Shown here: positions 17,085-25,591 of the stretch, piece after piece | How positions within the stretch are numbered: position 1 is the stretch's first letter | Layout: each line of letters starts with the position of its first letter | Source of the DNA: Promicromonospora sp. AC04 | GTDB taxonomy: Bacteria > Actinomycetota > Actinomycetes > Actinomycetales > Cellulomonadaceae | Direction: 5' to 3' | Length of the DNA: 64,000 nucleotides | Assembly: GCF_003058225.1 (NCBI RefSeq) | Contig: NZ_QBUG01000001.1 | Span: forward strand, 992,001 to 1,056,000 | Position numbers and translations under genes: made by a program | The notes under the pieces: model-generated | Told to the model about the DNA's origin: nothing | Databases searched by the model: none | The model's input: only the letters and a program-made list of their open reading frames with translations

Positions 17085-18838
17085 TGGCACTACCGACGCA
17101 GCGCGCGGGCGAGCTCACGCGCAACCTCCGCTACACCACGTCCTTCGTGGCCCGGACGCTCGTGGAAGACCCCCTGTGGCTTGCCGTCCAGGCCGCCCGG
17201 CGCGCGCCCGAACGGCTGCGCCGGCCGCTCGTGCGGGCCCTCGGCGCCGCGCCGACGCCGTCCGCCCCGCACGCGCTCGGCCGGATGCTGGCGGGCGACC
17301 CCGCGGGTGCCGCGGACGAGGCGGAGCGGCTGCTGGCCCGGCGCGACGGCCGTGGCCTGCGGGTCGCGGCGGAAGTCGCGGTGGCGGTGGGCCGCCCCGA
17401 GCTGGTCGACGGCGTCGATGGGGCCGGTCCCGCGCGCTACCGTGCCGCCTGGCTGCTGGGCGACGTCGACTCGATCGGGCCGGACGCCCCGGCCGGGCTG
17501 CGCACCCAGGTCTCCGAGCTGCGGCCCGAGCCACAGCGCGCGGCACCTGAACCTCGTCCTGGCGCCGCATCCGGCGACGCCGTCGGGGCGCGGACCGGCG
17601 CGGACCGCGGGCGGGCCGTCACCGTCCTGCACCACCTCACCAACTCGTTGCCCCACACGCAGAGCGGCTACACGCTGCGCTCGCACGCGATCCTGGTGGC
17701 GCAGCGCGCCCACGGGCTCGCCGCGTCGGCGACGACGCGCCCCGGCTACCCCCTGACCATCGGGTCGCTCGCCGCGCGCGGGACAGACGTCGTGGACGGC
17801 GTCCCCTACCGCCGGCTGATCCCGGGCCGCGCGTTGTCCGACCCCGCGCTCCGCGCCACCCAGGAGACCGACCTGCTGGTCGAGGCCGCCCGGCAGGCGA
17901 GGGCGGACGTGCTGCACACCACTACGCCGTCGGCCGTCGGGACGCTGGCCCGCGCGGCGGCGCGGCAGCTCGGGATCCCGTGGGTCTACGAGGTCCGCGG
18001 CCTGCCCGAGGAGACCTGGGTGGCCGCACACGGCACGACGGCGGCGCGCGACCGGGCGGCGGCGTCCGGCCGGCGGGCGCTGATGCGCGCGAAGGAGACC
18101 GAGCTCGCGCTCACCGCCGACGCCGTGGTGACGCTCAGCGGGACCATGCGCGACGAGCTCGTCAGCCGCGGCGTGCCCGCGGACCACATCACTGTGGTGT
18201 CGAACGCCGTGCCGGACGCCCTGCTCACCGCCCAGCACCCGACGCCGGAGGCGGCGCGCGCCACGCTGGGGCTGCCGGCGGGACCCGCGATCGGGACGGT
18301 GAGCAGCCTGGTCGACTACGAGGGCCTGGAGACCGTGGTCCGCACGGTCGCCACGCTCCGCGCCCGCGGCCACGACGTGACGGGTCTCCTGGTGGGCGAC
18401 GGCGTCTCGCGGCCCGGGCTGGCGCGCCTCGCACGCGAGCTGGGCGTGGCCGACCACGTGCTGCTCCCCGGGCGGGTGCCGCCCGGCGCCGCACTGACCT
18501 GGCTGGCCGCGCTCGACGTCGTGCTGGTGCCCCGGCGTGACCACCAGGTCACCCGCCTGGTGACGCCGCTCAAACCCGTCGAGGCCATGGCCGTGGGGCG
18601 CCCGGTGGTCGCGAGCGCGCTGCCCGCGCTCGTCGAGGCAGTGGGCGGCGCGGGGCGGCACGTCGATGCCGACGACATGGAGGGCTGGGCCGAGACCGTC
18701 GGCTCTCTCCTGGACGACGCCGGACGGCGTGCCGAGCTGGTCGAGCTGGGCCGCAAGGTGGCCGCTGAGAGGACATGGGTGAGAAACGCGGAGACGTATC
18801 TGGGCGTCTACCGGGGGTGCCTGGGGGTGGCGGCATGA
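17084..18838 (+). CDS. GT4 family glycosyltransferase with helical N-terminal extension
   Basis: 584 aa from ATG 17084, which overlaps the preceding stop (ATGA). About 185 N-terminal residues are Ala/Arg/Leu-rich helices with no clear domain. The GT4 part starts at LHHLTNSLPHTQSGYTLRSH, followed by VLHTTTPSAVGTLARAAAR, WVYEVRGLPEETW, a donor-domain IGTVSSLVDYEGLE and the KPVEAMAVGRPVVAS motif with the nucleotide-sugar Glu. It should transfer a sugar onto the growing lipid-linked polymer in the cytoplasm. It is coupled to the exporter gene that follows. In the decayed copy of this locus at 38.7-39.2 kb the gene is entirely deleted. Confidence 0.87.
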   Translation: MALPTQRAGELTRNLRYTTSFVARTLVEDPLWLAVQAARRAPERLRRPLVRALGAAPTPSAPHALGRMLAGDPAGAADEAERLLARRDGRGLRVAAEVAVAVGRPELVDGVDGAGPARYRAAWLLGDVDSIGPDAPAGLRTQVSELRPEPQRAAPEPRPGAASGDAVGARTGADRGRAVTVLHHLTNSLPHTQSGYTLRSHAILVAQRAHGLAASATTRPGYPLTIGSLAARGTDVVDGVPYRRLIPGRALSDPALRATQETDLLVEAARQARADVLHTTTPSAVGTLARAAARQLGIPWVYEVRGLPEETWVAAHGTTAARDRAAASGRRALMRAKETELALTADAVVTLSGTMRDELVSRGVPADHITVVSNAVPDALLTAQHPTPEAARATLGLPAGPAIGTVSSLVDYEGLETVVRTVATLRARGHDVTGLLVGDGVSRPGLARLARELGVADHVLLPGRVPPGAALTWLAALDVVLVPRRDHQVTRLVTPLKPVEAMAVGRPVVASALPALVEAVGGAGRHVDADDMEGWAETVGSLLDDAGRRAELVELGRKVAAERTWVRNAETYLGVYRGCLGVAA

Positions 18839-19734
18839 GCGGACCCGAGACCGGGTCGTACACGGCGCTGTTCGAGGCGTCACCGACGACCACGAAGCTG
18901 GTGACGCTCGGCAACCTGTCCCGAGTGGGGGCGCGGCCCCCGCTGGGGCAGTACGTGCGGCTGCTGTGGGCGCGCCGGCACTTCCTGTGGGCCGACGCGC
19001 GGGCGAAGGTCACGAGCGGGACCCGGCAGAGTCTGCTGGGCAACGCGTGGATGGTGCTGAACCCGCTGCTCAACGGGCTCGCGTACTACCTGATCTTCGG
19101 CCTGCTGATGAAGAACGCGCGGGGCATCGACAACTTCATCGGGTACCTGCTGATCGGCGTGTTCCTGTTCCAGTTCACCACCCAGTCGATCAACGGTGGT
19201 GCGCGCTCCGTGCAGTCCGGCAAGAACCTGATCCGGGCCTTCACGTTCCCGCGCGCGGCGCTGCCGATCTCCGTGGTGCTGCGCAACGTGCTCAACCTTG
19301 GTCCCACGCTGGTGACCCTGGCCGCGCTGATCTACTTCGTGCCCCCGGCCGAGGAGTACACCTGGCGCATCGCGCTGGTGGCCGCCGCTCTGGCGCTCCA
19401 GGTCATGTTCACCACGGGGCTGTCGCTCCTGGTGGCCCGGTGGGCGGCGGCGCTGCCGGACATCCAGAACCTCATCGGCATGGTGATGCGCATCTGGCTG
19501 TACGGGTCGGCGGTGTTCTTCTCGTTCGACCGCCTGCTGGTCGACAACCCCGACCTGAAGGTGTGGCTCGAGGCGAACCCGATGTTCATCGTGCTGGACA
19601 TCGTGCGGGACTGCGTCCTGTACGCCACCACGCCCGACCCGATGCGCTGGGTATGGCTCGGCGGCTGGGCCGTCGGCACGCTGGTGGTCGGGTTCGTCAC
19701 CTTCTGGCGGGCGGAGGAGACCTATGGCCGCTGA
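18835..19734 (+). CDS. wzm: ABC-2 type polysaccharide export permease
   Basis: 299 aa from ATG 18835, which overlaps the upstream stop (ATGA); an earlier ATG at 18775 lies deep in the previous gene. Six hydrophobic segments fit the Wzm/TagG fold, e.g. WMVLNPLLNGLAYYLIFGLL, FIGYLLIGVFLFQFT and SVVLRNVLNLGPTLVTLAAL. It would form the membrane channel that flips the finished or growing polymer across the cytoplasmic membrane, paired with the ATPase gene that follows with an 11-bp overlap. Presence of Wzm/Wzt with no Wzx/Wzy in the window indicates the ABC-transporter-dependent assembly route. Confidence 0.9.
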   Translation: MSGPETGSYTALFEASPTTTKLVTLGNLSRVGARPPLGQYVRLLWARRHFLWADARAKVTSGTRQSLLGNAWMVLNPLLNGLAYYLIFGLLMKNARGIDNFIGYLLIGVFLFQFTTQSINGGARSVQSGKNLIRAFTFPRAALPISVVLRNVLNLGPTLVTLAALIYFVPPAEEYTWRIALVAAALALQVMFTTGLSLLVARWAAALPDIQNLIGMVMRIWLYGSAVFFSFDRLLVDNPDLKVWLEANPMFIVLDIVRDCVLYATTPDPMRWVWLGGWAVGTLVVGFVTFWRAEETYGR

Positions 19735-20851
19735 CCTCGACTACCCGATGCCGCCGCCGCTCCGCCAGAACGGCCCCGCTTCGATCCCGGTGCCGGTCCA
19801 GCACCCGCTCACGGGGGCGATACCGATGTCGGTACAGGCCCCGCCGCACACCGGCCAGATCGCCGCCGTCGGGCAGCGGTCGGGGGGCACCCCCGTGCTG
19901 TGGCCCACGGTGGCGGTGCAGGGCCTGCGCATGTTCTACCGGACCCCGTCGACGGACACGACCCACGGTCGCCGCGCCAAGCTGAAGCGCGCGGTGCTCA
20001 ACGCCATGGGCCAGGAGCCCAAGGTGACGGTGCGCGCCCTGACGGACATCTCGTTCGTCGCGAACTCCGGCGAGCAGATCGGCCTGGTGGGCCAGAACGG
20101 CTCCGGCAAGAGCACCCTCCTGCGGATCATCGCCGGCCTGGAGAAGCCCACCAAGGGTCAGGTGCTGGCCGAGAGCACGCCCGTGCTCATCGGCGTGAAC
20201 GCCGCCCTGGTCCCCGACCTGCCCGGCGAGGAGAACGTGCGCCTCGGCTGCCTGGCCATGGGCCTGTCCCCCGCTGAGGCGAAGGCCGCCATGCCCGACG
20301 TCATCGAGCTGGCCGGCCTGGGCAAGTCGATCTACCTGCCCATGCGCACCTACTCCTCCGGCATGGCGGCGCGCCTGCGCTTCGCCATCGCGACGGCGGC
20401 GCGTCCGCACATCCTGCTCATCGACGAGGCCCTGGCCACCGGCGACGCCGCGTTCAAGGAGCGCAGCGAGGCCCGCATGCAGAAGCTGCGGGAGCAGGCG
20501 GGCACGGTGTTCCTGGTCAGCCACGCGGCGCAGACCATCGAGGAGTCGTGCACGCGCGCCATCTGGCTGCACCACGGCCGCCTGGTGCTCGACGGCGAGG
20601 CGCAGGACGTCGCCGTCCGCTACCGCAAGTGGGCTTGGGCCCACGCGAAGGACAAGCCCGAAGAGGCCAAGCGGGTCCTCGAGGACGCGTTCGCCGAACG
20701 GCGGGAGACCGAGGTGCGGTTCGACGCCCCCGAGCCGCCCAAGGGACGCGTGCGCGAGCGGCACGCCCGGCCCACGGGTCGCGACGCCAAGCAGGCCAGG
20801 GCAGCGGCCGCGCGCACCGCCGCCCGGCTGGCCGGGACGGACGGCCCATGA
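19724..20851 (+). CDS. wzt: ABC transporter ATP-binding protein for polysaccharide export
   Basis: 375 aa. A Pro-rich N-terminal extension of about 60 residues precedes the nucleotide-binding domain: Walker A GLVGQNGSGKSTLLRI, the family's signature-like YSSGMAARLRFAIA, Walker B HILLIDEALATGD and the switch His in FLVSHAAQTI. The C-terminus (about 70 residues) is highly charged and Arg/Ala-rich and is not the carbohydrate-binding domain found in O-antigen Wzt proteins, so recognition of a modified chain end is not expected. Works with the Wzm permease upstream. Overlaps the wecB start by ATGA. Confidence 0.9.
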   Translation: MAADLDYPMPPPLRQNGPASIPVPVQHPLTGAIPMSVQAPPHTGQIAAVGQRSGGTPVLWPTVAVQGLRMFYRTPSTDTTHGRRAKLKRAVLNAMGQEPKVTVRALTDISFVANSGEQIGLVGQNGSGKSTLLRIIAGLEKPTKGQVLAESTPVLIGVNAALVPDLPGEENVRLGCLAMGLSPAEAKAAMPDVIELAGLGKSIYLPMRTYSSGMAARLRFAIATAARPHILLIDEALATGDAAFKERSEARMQKLREQAGTVFLVSHAAQTIEESCTRAIWLHHGRLVLDGEAQDVAVRYRKWAWAHAKDKPEEAKRVLEDAFAERRETEVRFDAPEPPKGRVRERHARPTGRDAKQARAAAARTAARLAGTDGP

Positions 20852-22041
20852 CCCGCCCCCTCGTCATGACGATCTACGGGACCCGTCCCGAAGCCATCAA
20901 GGTCGCCCCCGTCATCACGGCGCTCGAGGCCGACGACCGGTTCGACTCGCTGACCGTCGTCACCGGCCAGCACCGGGAGATGCTCGACCAGGTCAACGAC
21001 GTCTTCGGCATAGTGCCCGACCACGACCTGGACGTCATGAGCCACGGTCAGACGCTCGGGCAGATCTTCGCGCGCGTCATGTCCCGGCTCGACCCGATCC
21101 TGGAGGCCCGCCGGCCCGACGCCGTCATCGTGCAGGGCGACACATCGACGTCGACGGCCGCCGCGCTCGCCGCGTTCTACCGGCAGATCCCGGTGGTCCA
21201 CCTGGAGGCGGGCCTGCGCAGCGGCGACATCGCATCGCCGTTCCCGGAGGAGGCGAACCGGAAGATCACCTCCCAGATCGCCGCCCTGCACCTCGCGCCG
21301 ACCCTGCGGAGCCTGGCCAACCTCGTGGCCGAAGGGGTCCAGCTCGAGAACATCGTCGTGACCGGCAACACGGTCATCGACGCGCTGCACCTCGCCGTCG
21401 AGCACCGGACGGCGTTCACGGACCCGGCCGTCGAGCGCGTCGCGGCGTCGGGACGCCGGATCGTGCTGGTGACCACGCACCGCCGGGAGAACTGGGGAGC
21501 TGCGATGGAGGGCGTCGGCCGCGCCCTGGCGCGGATCGCCGAGCGGTTCCCCGACGTGGAGATCGTGCTGCCGGTGCACCGCAACCCGGTGGTGCGCGAC
21601 GCCGTGCTGCCGCACCTCGACGGACTGCCGAACGTGACGGTGACCGAGCCGCTCGGTTACGGCGAGTTCACGCACCTGCTCTCGGTGTCGACAATGGTGC
21701 TCACGGACTCCGGAGGGCTCCAGGAGGAGGCGCCGAGCCTCGGCAAACCGGTCCTGGTGATGCGCGACAACACGGAGCGGCCCGAGGCGGTCGAGGCCGG
21801 CACCGCCCGGCTGATCGGCACCGCCGAGGAACGCATAGTGGCCGAGGTGCACCGCCTGCTGACGAACGACGCCGCCTACGCGGCCATGGCGCAGGCGGTC
21901 AACCCGTACGGCGACGGGCGCAGCGCCGGCCGCGTGCTGGACGCGACGGCGCGCATGCTCGCACCCGCGCTGCCCGACACGCTGCCGGACCTTGACCTGG
22001 ACGAAGAATTCACGGCCGCTACAGCAGAGGGTGGAGTATGA
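20848..22041 (+). CDS. wecB: UDP-N-acetylglucosamine 2-epimerase
   Basis: 397 aa from ATG 20848, overlapping the wzt stop (ATGA). The family motifs are complete: GTRPEAIKVAPVI, VVTGQHREMLDQV, VQGDTSTSTAAALAAF, VHLEAGLRSGDI, VTTHRRENW and LTDSGGLQEEAPSLGKPVL. It converts UDP-GlcNAc to UDP-ManNAc, which the two WecC-type dehydrogenases in the locus can oxidise to UDP-ManNAcA. The C-terminal tail of about 20 residues ends EEFTAATAEGGV; the same tail, joined to a preceding TARLLGTAEE segment, forms the second half of the chimeric remnant at 38753-39172. Stop overlaps the next ATG. Confidence 0.95.
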   Translation: MTRPLVMTIYGTRPEAIKVAPVITALEADDRFDSLTVVTGQHREMLDQVNDVFGIVPDHDLDVMSHGQTLGQIFARVMSRLDPILEARRPDAVIVQGDTSTSTAAALAAFYRQIPVVHLEAGLRSGDIASPFPEEANRKITSQIAALHLAPTLRSLANLVAEGVQLENIVVTGNTVIDALHLAVEHRTAFTDPAVERVAASGRRIVLVTTHRRENWGAAMEGVGRALARIAERFPDVEIVLPVHRNPVVRDAVLPHLDGLPNVTVTEPLGYGEFTHLLSVSTMVLTDSGGLQEEAPSLGKPVLVMRDNTERPEAVEAGTARLIGTAEERIVAEVHRLLTNDAAYAAMAQAVNPYGDGRSAGRVLDATARMLAPALPDTLPDLDLDEEFTAATAEGGV

Positions 22042-23747
22042 GCAAGACCAGGGTCTTCATCTACGGTTCGTGCGTGTCACGGGACACGTTCGAGCACCTC
22101 GACCCCGACCTGTTCCAGCTCGTCGAGTACGTGGCACGGCAGTCGATCCTCAGTGCGACCACCCATCCCGTCGAGGCGATGGCTCCGCCGACGCTCGAGT
22201 CTGCATTCCAGCAGCGGATGATCACCGGCGACTTCCGGTCGAGCCTGCGGCCGTCGTTCGTGCAGCGCGCGGGCGAGATCGATGTGCTGCTGATCGACCT
22301 GACCGACGAGCGGCTCGGCGCCTACCTGCTGCCGGACGGCACCGTGGTGACCCGGTCCGTCGAGCTCATCGAGTCCGGTGCGGAGCGTTTGCTGCCGCAG
22401 GGCTCCCACCACCTGGCGTTCGGCACACAGCAGCACTACGAGTACTGGTCCGGGGCCGTCCGGGCGCTGGGCGACGCCATCCGCAAGACGCTGCCGCAGG
22501 TCACCGTCGCGCTCCTCGACATCCCGTGGGCGGAACGGTCCGAGAACGGCGGGCCGACGCCGGACTCGTTCGGGGTGAGCGCGGCGGACGCGAACCCCGT
22601 CCTGCGGTCCTACGTCGAGGTCGCGGCGCAGGCTCTCGGTGCCCACGTGATCTCGCTGGACCCCGCCGAGGTCCTGTCCGGGCCGCACCACCCTTGGGGC
22701 GAGGCGCCGTTCCACTACGCCGAGAAGGTGTACCTGGACGTGGTGCGCCGGCTGACCGGGATCGAGGGCCGGGAGGTGTGGGGGCCGGGAGCTCAAGCGC
22801 CGTCGGGGGCGCAGGCCTCGGTCCCGAGCGCGCCGACGCGCGCGACGCGCGTGTCGGTGCACGAGCGCCGGGCGCCGGGCGGGACCGGCCAGCAGGCCCA
22901 GGCGCCGAGCCAGCAGGCGCCGGGCCAGCCGCTCCGCCGGCTCGAGGGCGGCCCGAACTTCCTGATCGCGGGTACGCAGCGCGGTGGGACCCAGTGGCTG
23001 CAGCACCAGCTCAACCGCCATCCGCAGCTCCATGTGGCCAAGGACTCCACCCCGTTCTTCAGCCAGCCCGGACGGCTCACCAAGGAGGACGAGATCCTCA
23101 AGTTCCTCAAGCCCTTCGCGAACGGCAAGAAGCCGCTGCTGGGCCACCGCTCACCGGGATACTTCTGGGTCGCCGACCCGAAGAGCAAGTTCTCGACGCC
23201 ACGGAAGCAGGGCACGGCTGCTGCGATCCGGGACATGCTGGATCCGAGCGCACCGGTCCTGCTCAGCCTGCGCAACCCCGTCGAACGCGCGATCTCGGCC
23301 TACTGGCGACACTTCTCGAACGCCGACATCGAGCTGGGCGCCGGAATCTTCCAGACCCCGGCCCGGCTGGGAATCGTCGACCGCGGTTTCTACCGACGGC
23401 ACTACGAGGACTGGGCCCGCACGCTCGGCCCGGAACGCCTGCACCTGCTCGTCTTCGACGACCTTGTCGAACGTCCGCGCAAGTACCTGCAGGAGGCACT
23501 CGGCGCCCTGCGTGTCGCTGACGCACCGGAGTTCTGGGGGTCTCTCAAGCCCAAGGTCAAGATCGGCAACGTGGGCTGGCTCCCGCAGTTCAAGAAGCAG
23601 AGCCCCATCACCGCTCAGGAGATCGCGGCGCTCCACGCGCTCTACGCGGACGACATCCGATTCATGGAGGAAATACTCGGCCGCAAGCTGCCGAAATGGC
23701 ACAACGTCGGTCATCTCGTCAAGCAATACACCGCCGAAGGAAAGTAG
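22038..23747 (+). CDS. DUF6270 domain fused to sulfotransferase
   Basis: 569 aa. Residues 1-252 are a DUF6270-type domain opening KTRVFIYGSCVSRDTFEHL; the GSC block and a later DSF/HHPW region resemble SGNH hydrolases, so an acyl-ester role is possible. A Pro/Gln/Ala-rich linker (253-305) follows. From about 307 there is a sulfotransferase: PAPS 5'-phosphosulfate loop IAGTQRGGTQWLQ, 3'-phosphate site LLSLRNPVERAISAYWRHF and the conserved RGFYRRHYEDWART. It would move sulfate from PAPS to a sugar of the polymer. The first 252 residues are about three-quarters identical to those of 39169-41031, where the partner domain is a GT2 enzyme instead. Start overlaps wecB by ATGA. Confidence 0.85.
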   Translation: MSKTRVFIYGSCVSRDTFEHLDPDLFQLVEYVARQSILSATTHPVEAMAPPTLESAFQQRMITGDFRSSLRPSFVQRAGEIDVLLIDLTDERLGAYLLPDGTVVTRSVELIESGAERLLPQGSHHLAFGTQQHYEYWSGAVRALGDAIRKTLPQVTVALLDIPWAERSENGGPTPDSFGVSAADANPVLRSYVEVAAQALGAHVISLDPAEVLSGPHHPWGEAPFHYAEKVYLDVVRRLTGIEGREVWGPGAQAPSGAQASVPSAPTRATRVSVHERRAPGGTGQQAQAPSQQAPGQPLRRLEGGPNFLIAGTQRGGTQWLQHQLNRHPQLHVAKDSTPFFSQPGRLTKEDEILKFLKPFANGKKPLLGHRSPGYFWVADPKSKFSTPRKQGTAAAIRDMLDPSAPVLLSLRNPVERAISAYWRHFSNADIELGAGIFQTPARLGIVDRGFYRRHYEDWARTLGPERLHLLVFDDLVERPRKYLQEALGALRVADAPEFWGSLKPKVKIGNVGWLPQFKKQSPITAQEIAALHALYADDIRFMEEILGRKLPKWHNVGHLVKQYTAEGK

Positions 23748-23751
23748 ACCC

Positions 23752-24429
23752 TTGTACGACTCAGCCGCCGCGCGCGACCCTCTCGGTTGCATCTTCATCG
23801 TCACGTACGGGCGATCCGGTTCGACCCTGCTCCAGGGGGTCCTCAACTCGATCCCCGGCTACGTGATCCGCGGCGAGAACGGCGATTCCCTGTACAGCCT
23901 GTTCGCGTACTTCAACACGCTCGACAAGGCGCATCGCGAGCACACCGATCCGAAGAAAAAGGTTCCGGACACACCGTCGCACCCGTGGTTCGGGATTCAT
24001 CAGTTCTCGGACGAGACGACTCTCGCGCTGTTGCGGTCACTCGTCCTGGCGTCTCTGCTGCAGCCCCCGGCGGGAACCCGCGTGACGGGTTTCAAGGAGA
24101 TCCGGTGGGTTCACTCCAACTGGCGGACCTACGCCGAATTCCTGATCCGCCTCTTTCCTCGAGCGCGGTTCGTCGTCAATACCCGTGACCACGCCGACGT
24201 GCTCGCGAGCAAGTGGTGGAAGGGCCGCGAGAACGGACCCGCGATCCTTGACCGGGCTGAAGCTCAGTTCTCCGAGCTCGAGGCCGCCTACCCCGATCGC
24301 ACCTACCGCGTTCACTACAACGACTATGTCGCCGACCCTGGCACGCTCGAGGGGCTCTTCGAGTGGCTCGGCGAGCCGTTCGACAAGGACAGCGTGAATG
24401 ACGTCTTCACCCGCAAGCACTCCTACTGA
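23752..24429 (+). CDS. Sulfotransferase family protein
   Basis: 225 aa from TTG 23752, chosen because GAAGGAAAG lies 7 nt upstream and the family homology starts at once; no ATG or GTG fits. The PAPS loop reads IFIVTYGRSGSTLLQGVLNS and the 3'-phosphate region ARFVVNTRDHADVLASKWW. The C-terminus has TYRVHYNDYVADPGTLEGLF, the usual end of these enzymes. It sits 4 nt after the DUF6270-sulfotransferase and overlaps the next sulfotransferase-like gene by 32 bp, so three sulfotransferase domains are translated in series. Substrate not known; the context indicates the exported polymer. Confidence 0.82.
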   Translation: MYDSAAARDPLGCIFIVTYGRSGSTLLQGVLNSIPGYVIRGENGDSLYSLFAYFNTLDKAHREHTDPKKKVPDTPSHPWFGIHQFSDETTLALLRSLVLASLLQPPAGTRVTGFKEIRWVHSNWRTYAEFLIRLFPRARFVVNTRDHADVLASKWWKGRENGPAILDRAEAQFSELEAAYPDRTYRVHYNDYVADPGTLEGLFEWLGEPFDKDSVNDVFTRKHSY

Positions 24430-25552
24430 TACTGAGGTCGAGCCCGTCCCGGCCGGTGCTCGGCTGCTGCACATCGGCCTCCCGAAGACCGGCTCGACAG
24501 CGCTGCAACATGCGGCTTCGCGGCTCAAGAAGCGGCTCCGCGAAGAGGGCGTCATCTACCCGGGAAAGGGCGAGAACCACCACAAGGGAACCTCATGGCT
24601 CGCCGGGCTGAAGGTCGGATACCTGCCCGATCCGACGCCACAAGAACTGTGGTGGCTCAACCTCAAGCGGGAGCTCGACCGGCACGAGTCCAGGCGTGGG
24701 CTCATCTCGTTCGAGATGATCTGTACGACGAACCTGGACGGGGCGCATCGAACGGTCGACGCGCTCGGCGACGGCGGGCGCATTCCGGTACATGTCACGC
24801 TGGTCCTGCGTAACTTCGGTACCTTCGTGCCGTCCTACTGGCAGGAGAGTCTCAAACGCGGAAATACCGAGTCGCTGGACACGTACCTCCGGCGGGTGCT
24901 CAAGGATCCGGCCACCGTGGAGGCCTCCGGCGCCTTTCACCGGCGTGACGGCTACGGCCTTCTCGAACGGTGGTCCGCCGCGGTCGGCCCCGAGAACATC
25001 ACCGTCATCGTGCTCGACAAGGCACGACCCACGCGCCTGTTCGACACCTTCGAGTCCATGCTCGGCCTCCCCGACGGGATGCTGCGGTCGGAGCCCCCGG
25101 TCGGAGCCGGAGCGAACCGCGGCATGTCCGCGGCGGAGGCGGCTCTCGTCCACCGGCTCAACGAGCAGATCGTCGGCGAGTGGCGTGCCGCACCGCCCGA
25201 ACATCGGAACCTCGTGCACAACGGCGTCGTCAACCGCCTGCTGTCCAGCCGCGAACCGGCAGAGTCCGAGGGCAGGCTGAGAATCCCTGGCTGGGCTGCC
25301 CAGTCCTGCGTCGAGGCAGGGAGAATCCTGGCCGACAGCGTGCGCTCGACGGGTGTACGGGTTGTCGGAGACCTGGCGGAGCTGGAGCGTCCGGTACCCA
25401 CCGCCGACGACGAGTCGCTCGCGGCCCCCGACGTCGTCCCCTTCGACTTCGCGGTCGAGGCACTGCTCGGCATGTTCGCACGTGCGACCGGCTGGAACGC
25501 GGACCACACGAAGCCGCTGGCACAACCGGATACGCACCAGTCGCGCCAGTGA
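24398..25552 (+). CDS. Sulfotransferase-like protein
   Basis: 384 aa; ATG 24398 lies inside the preceding gene with AAGGA about 8 nt upstream. The N-terminal LLHIGLPKTGSTALQHAA is a PAPS-binding loop, and VTLVLRNFGTFVPSYWQESL resembles the 3'-phosphate site, followed by GPENITVIVLDKA. The C-terminal third (GVRVVGDLAELE and a hydrophobic final helix) recurs in the leftward gene 25592-27019, with which it shares overall architecture. Such proteins are annotated as sulfotransferase-family; the activity is inferred. Last gene of the rightward operon that starts at 15774; a hairpin follows. Confidence 0.75.
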   Translation: MTSSPASTPTDTEVEPVPAGARLLHIGLPKTGSTALQHAASRLKKRLREEGVIYPGKGENHHKGTSWLAGLKVGYLPDPTPQELWWLNLKRELDRHESRRGLISFEMICTTNLDGAHRTVDALGDGGRIPVHVTLVLRNFGTFVPSYWQESLKRGNTESLDTYLRRVLKDPATVEASGAFHRRDGYGLLERWSAAVGPENITVIVLDKARPTRLFDTFESMLGLPDGMLRSEPPVGAGANRGMSAAEAALVHRLNEQIVGEWRAAPPEHRNLVHNGVVNRLLSSREPAESEGRLRIPGWAAQSCVEAGRILADSVRSTGVRVVGDLAELERPVPTADDESLAAPDVVPFDFAVEALLGMFARATGWNADHTKPLAQPDTHQSRQ

Positions 25553-25555
25553 CCT

Positions 25556-25588
25556 GAGGGGACCGACCGCGCGTCCGGTCGGCCCCTC
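25556..25588. terminator. Bidirectional terminator between converging operons
   Basis: GAGGGG-A-CCGACCG (25556-25569) pairs with CGGTCGGCCCCTC (25576-25588) with one bulged A and a 6-nt loop, in the 39-bp gap between two converging sulfotransferase-like genes. Confidence 0.65.
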
Positions 25589-25591
25589 GGG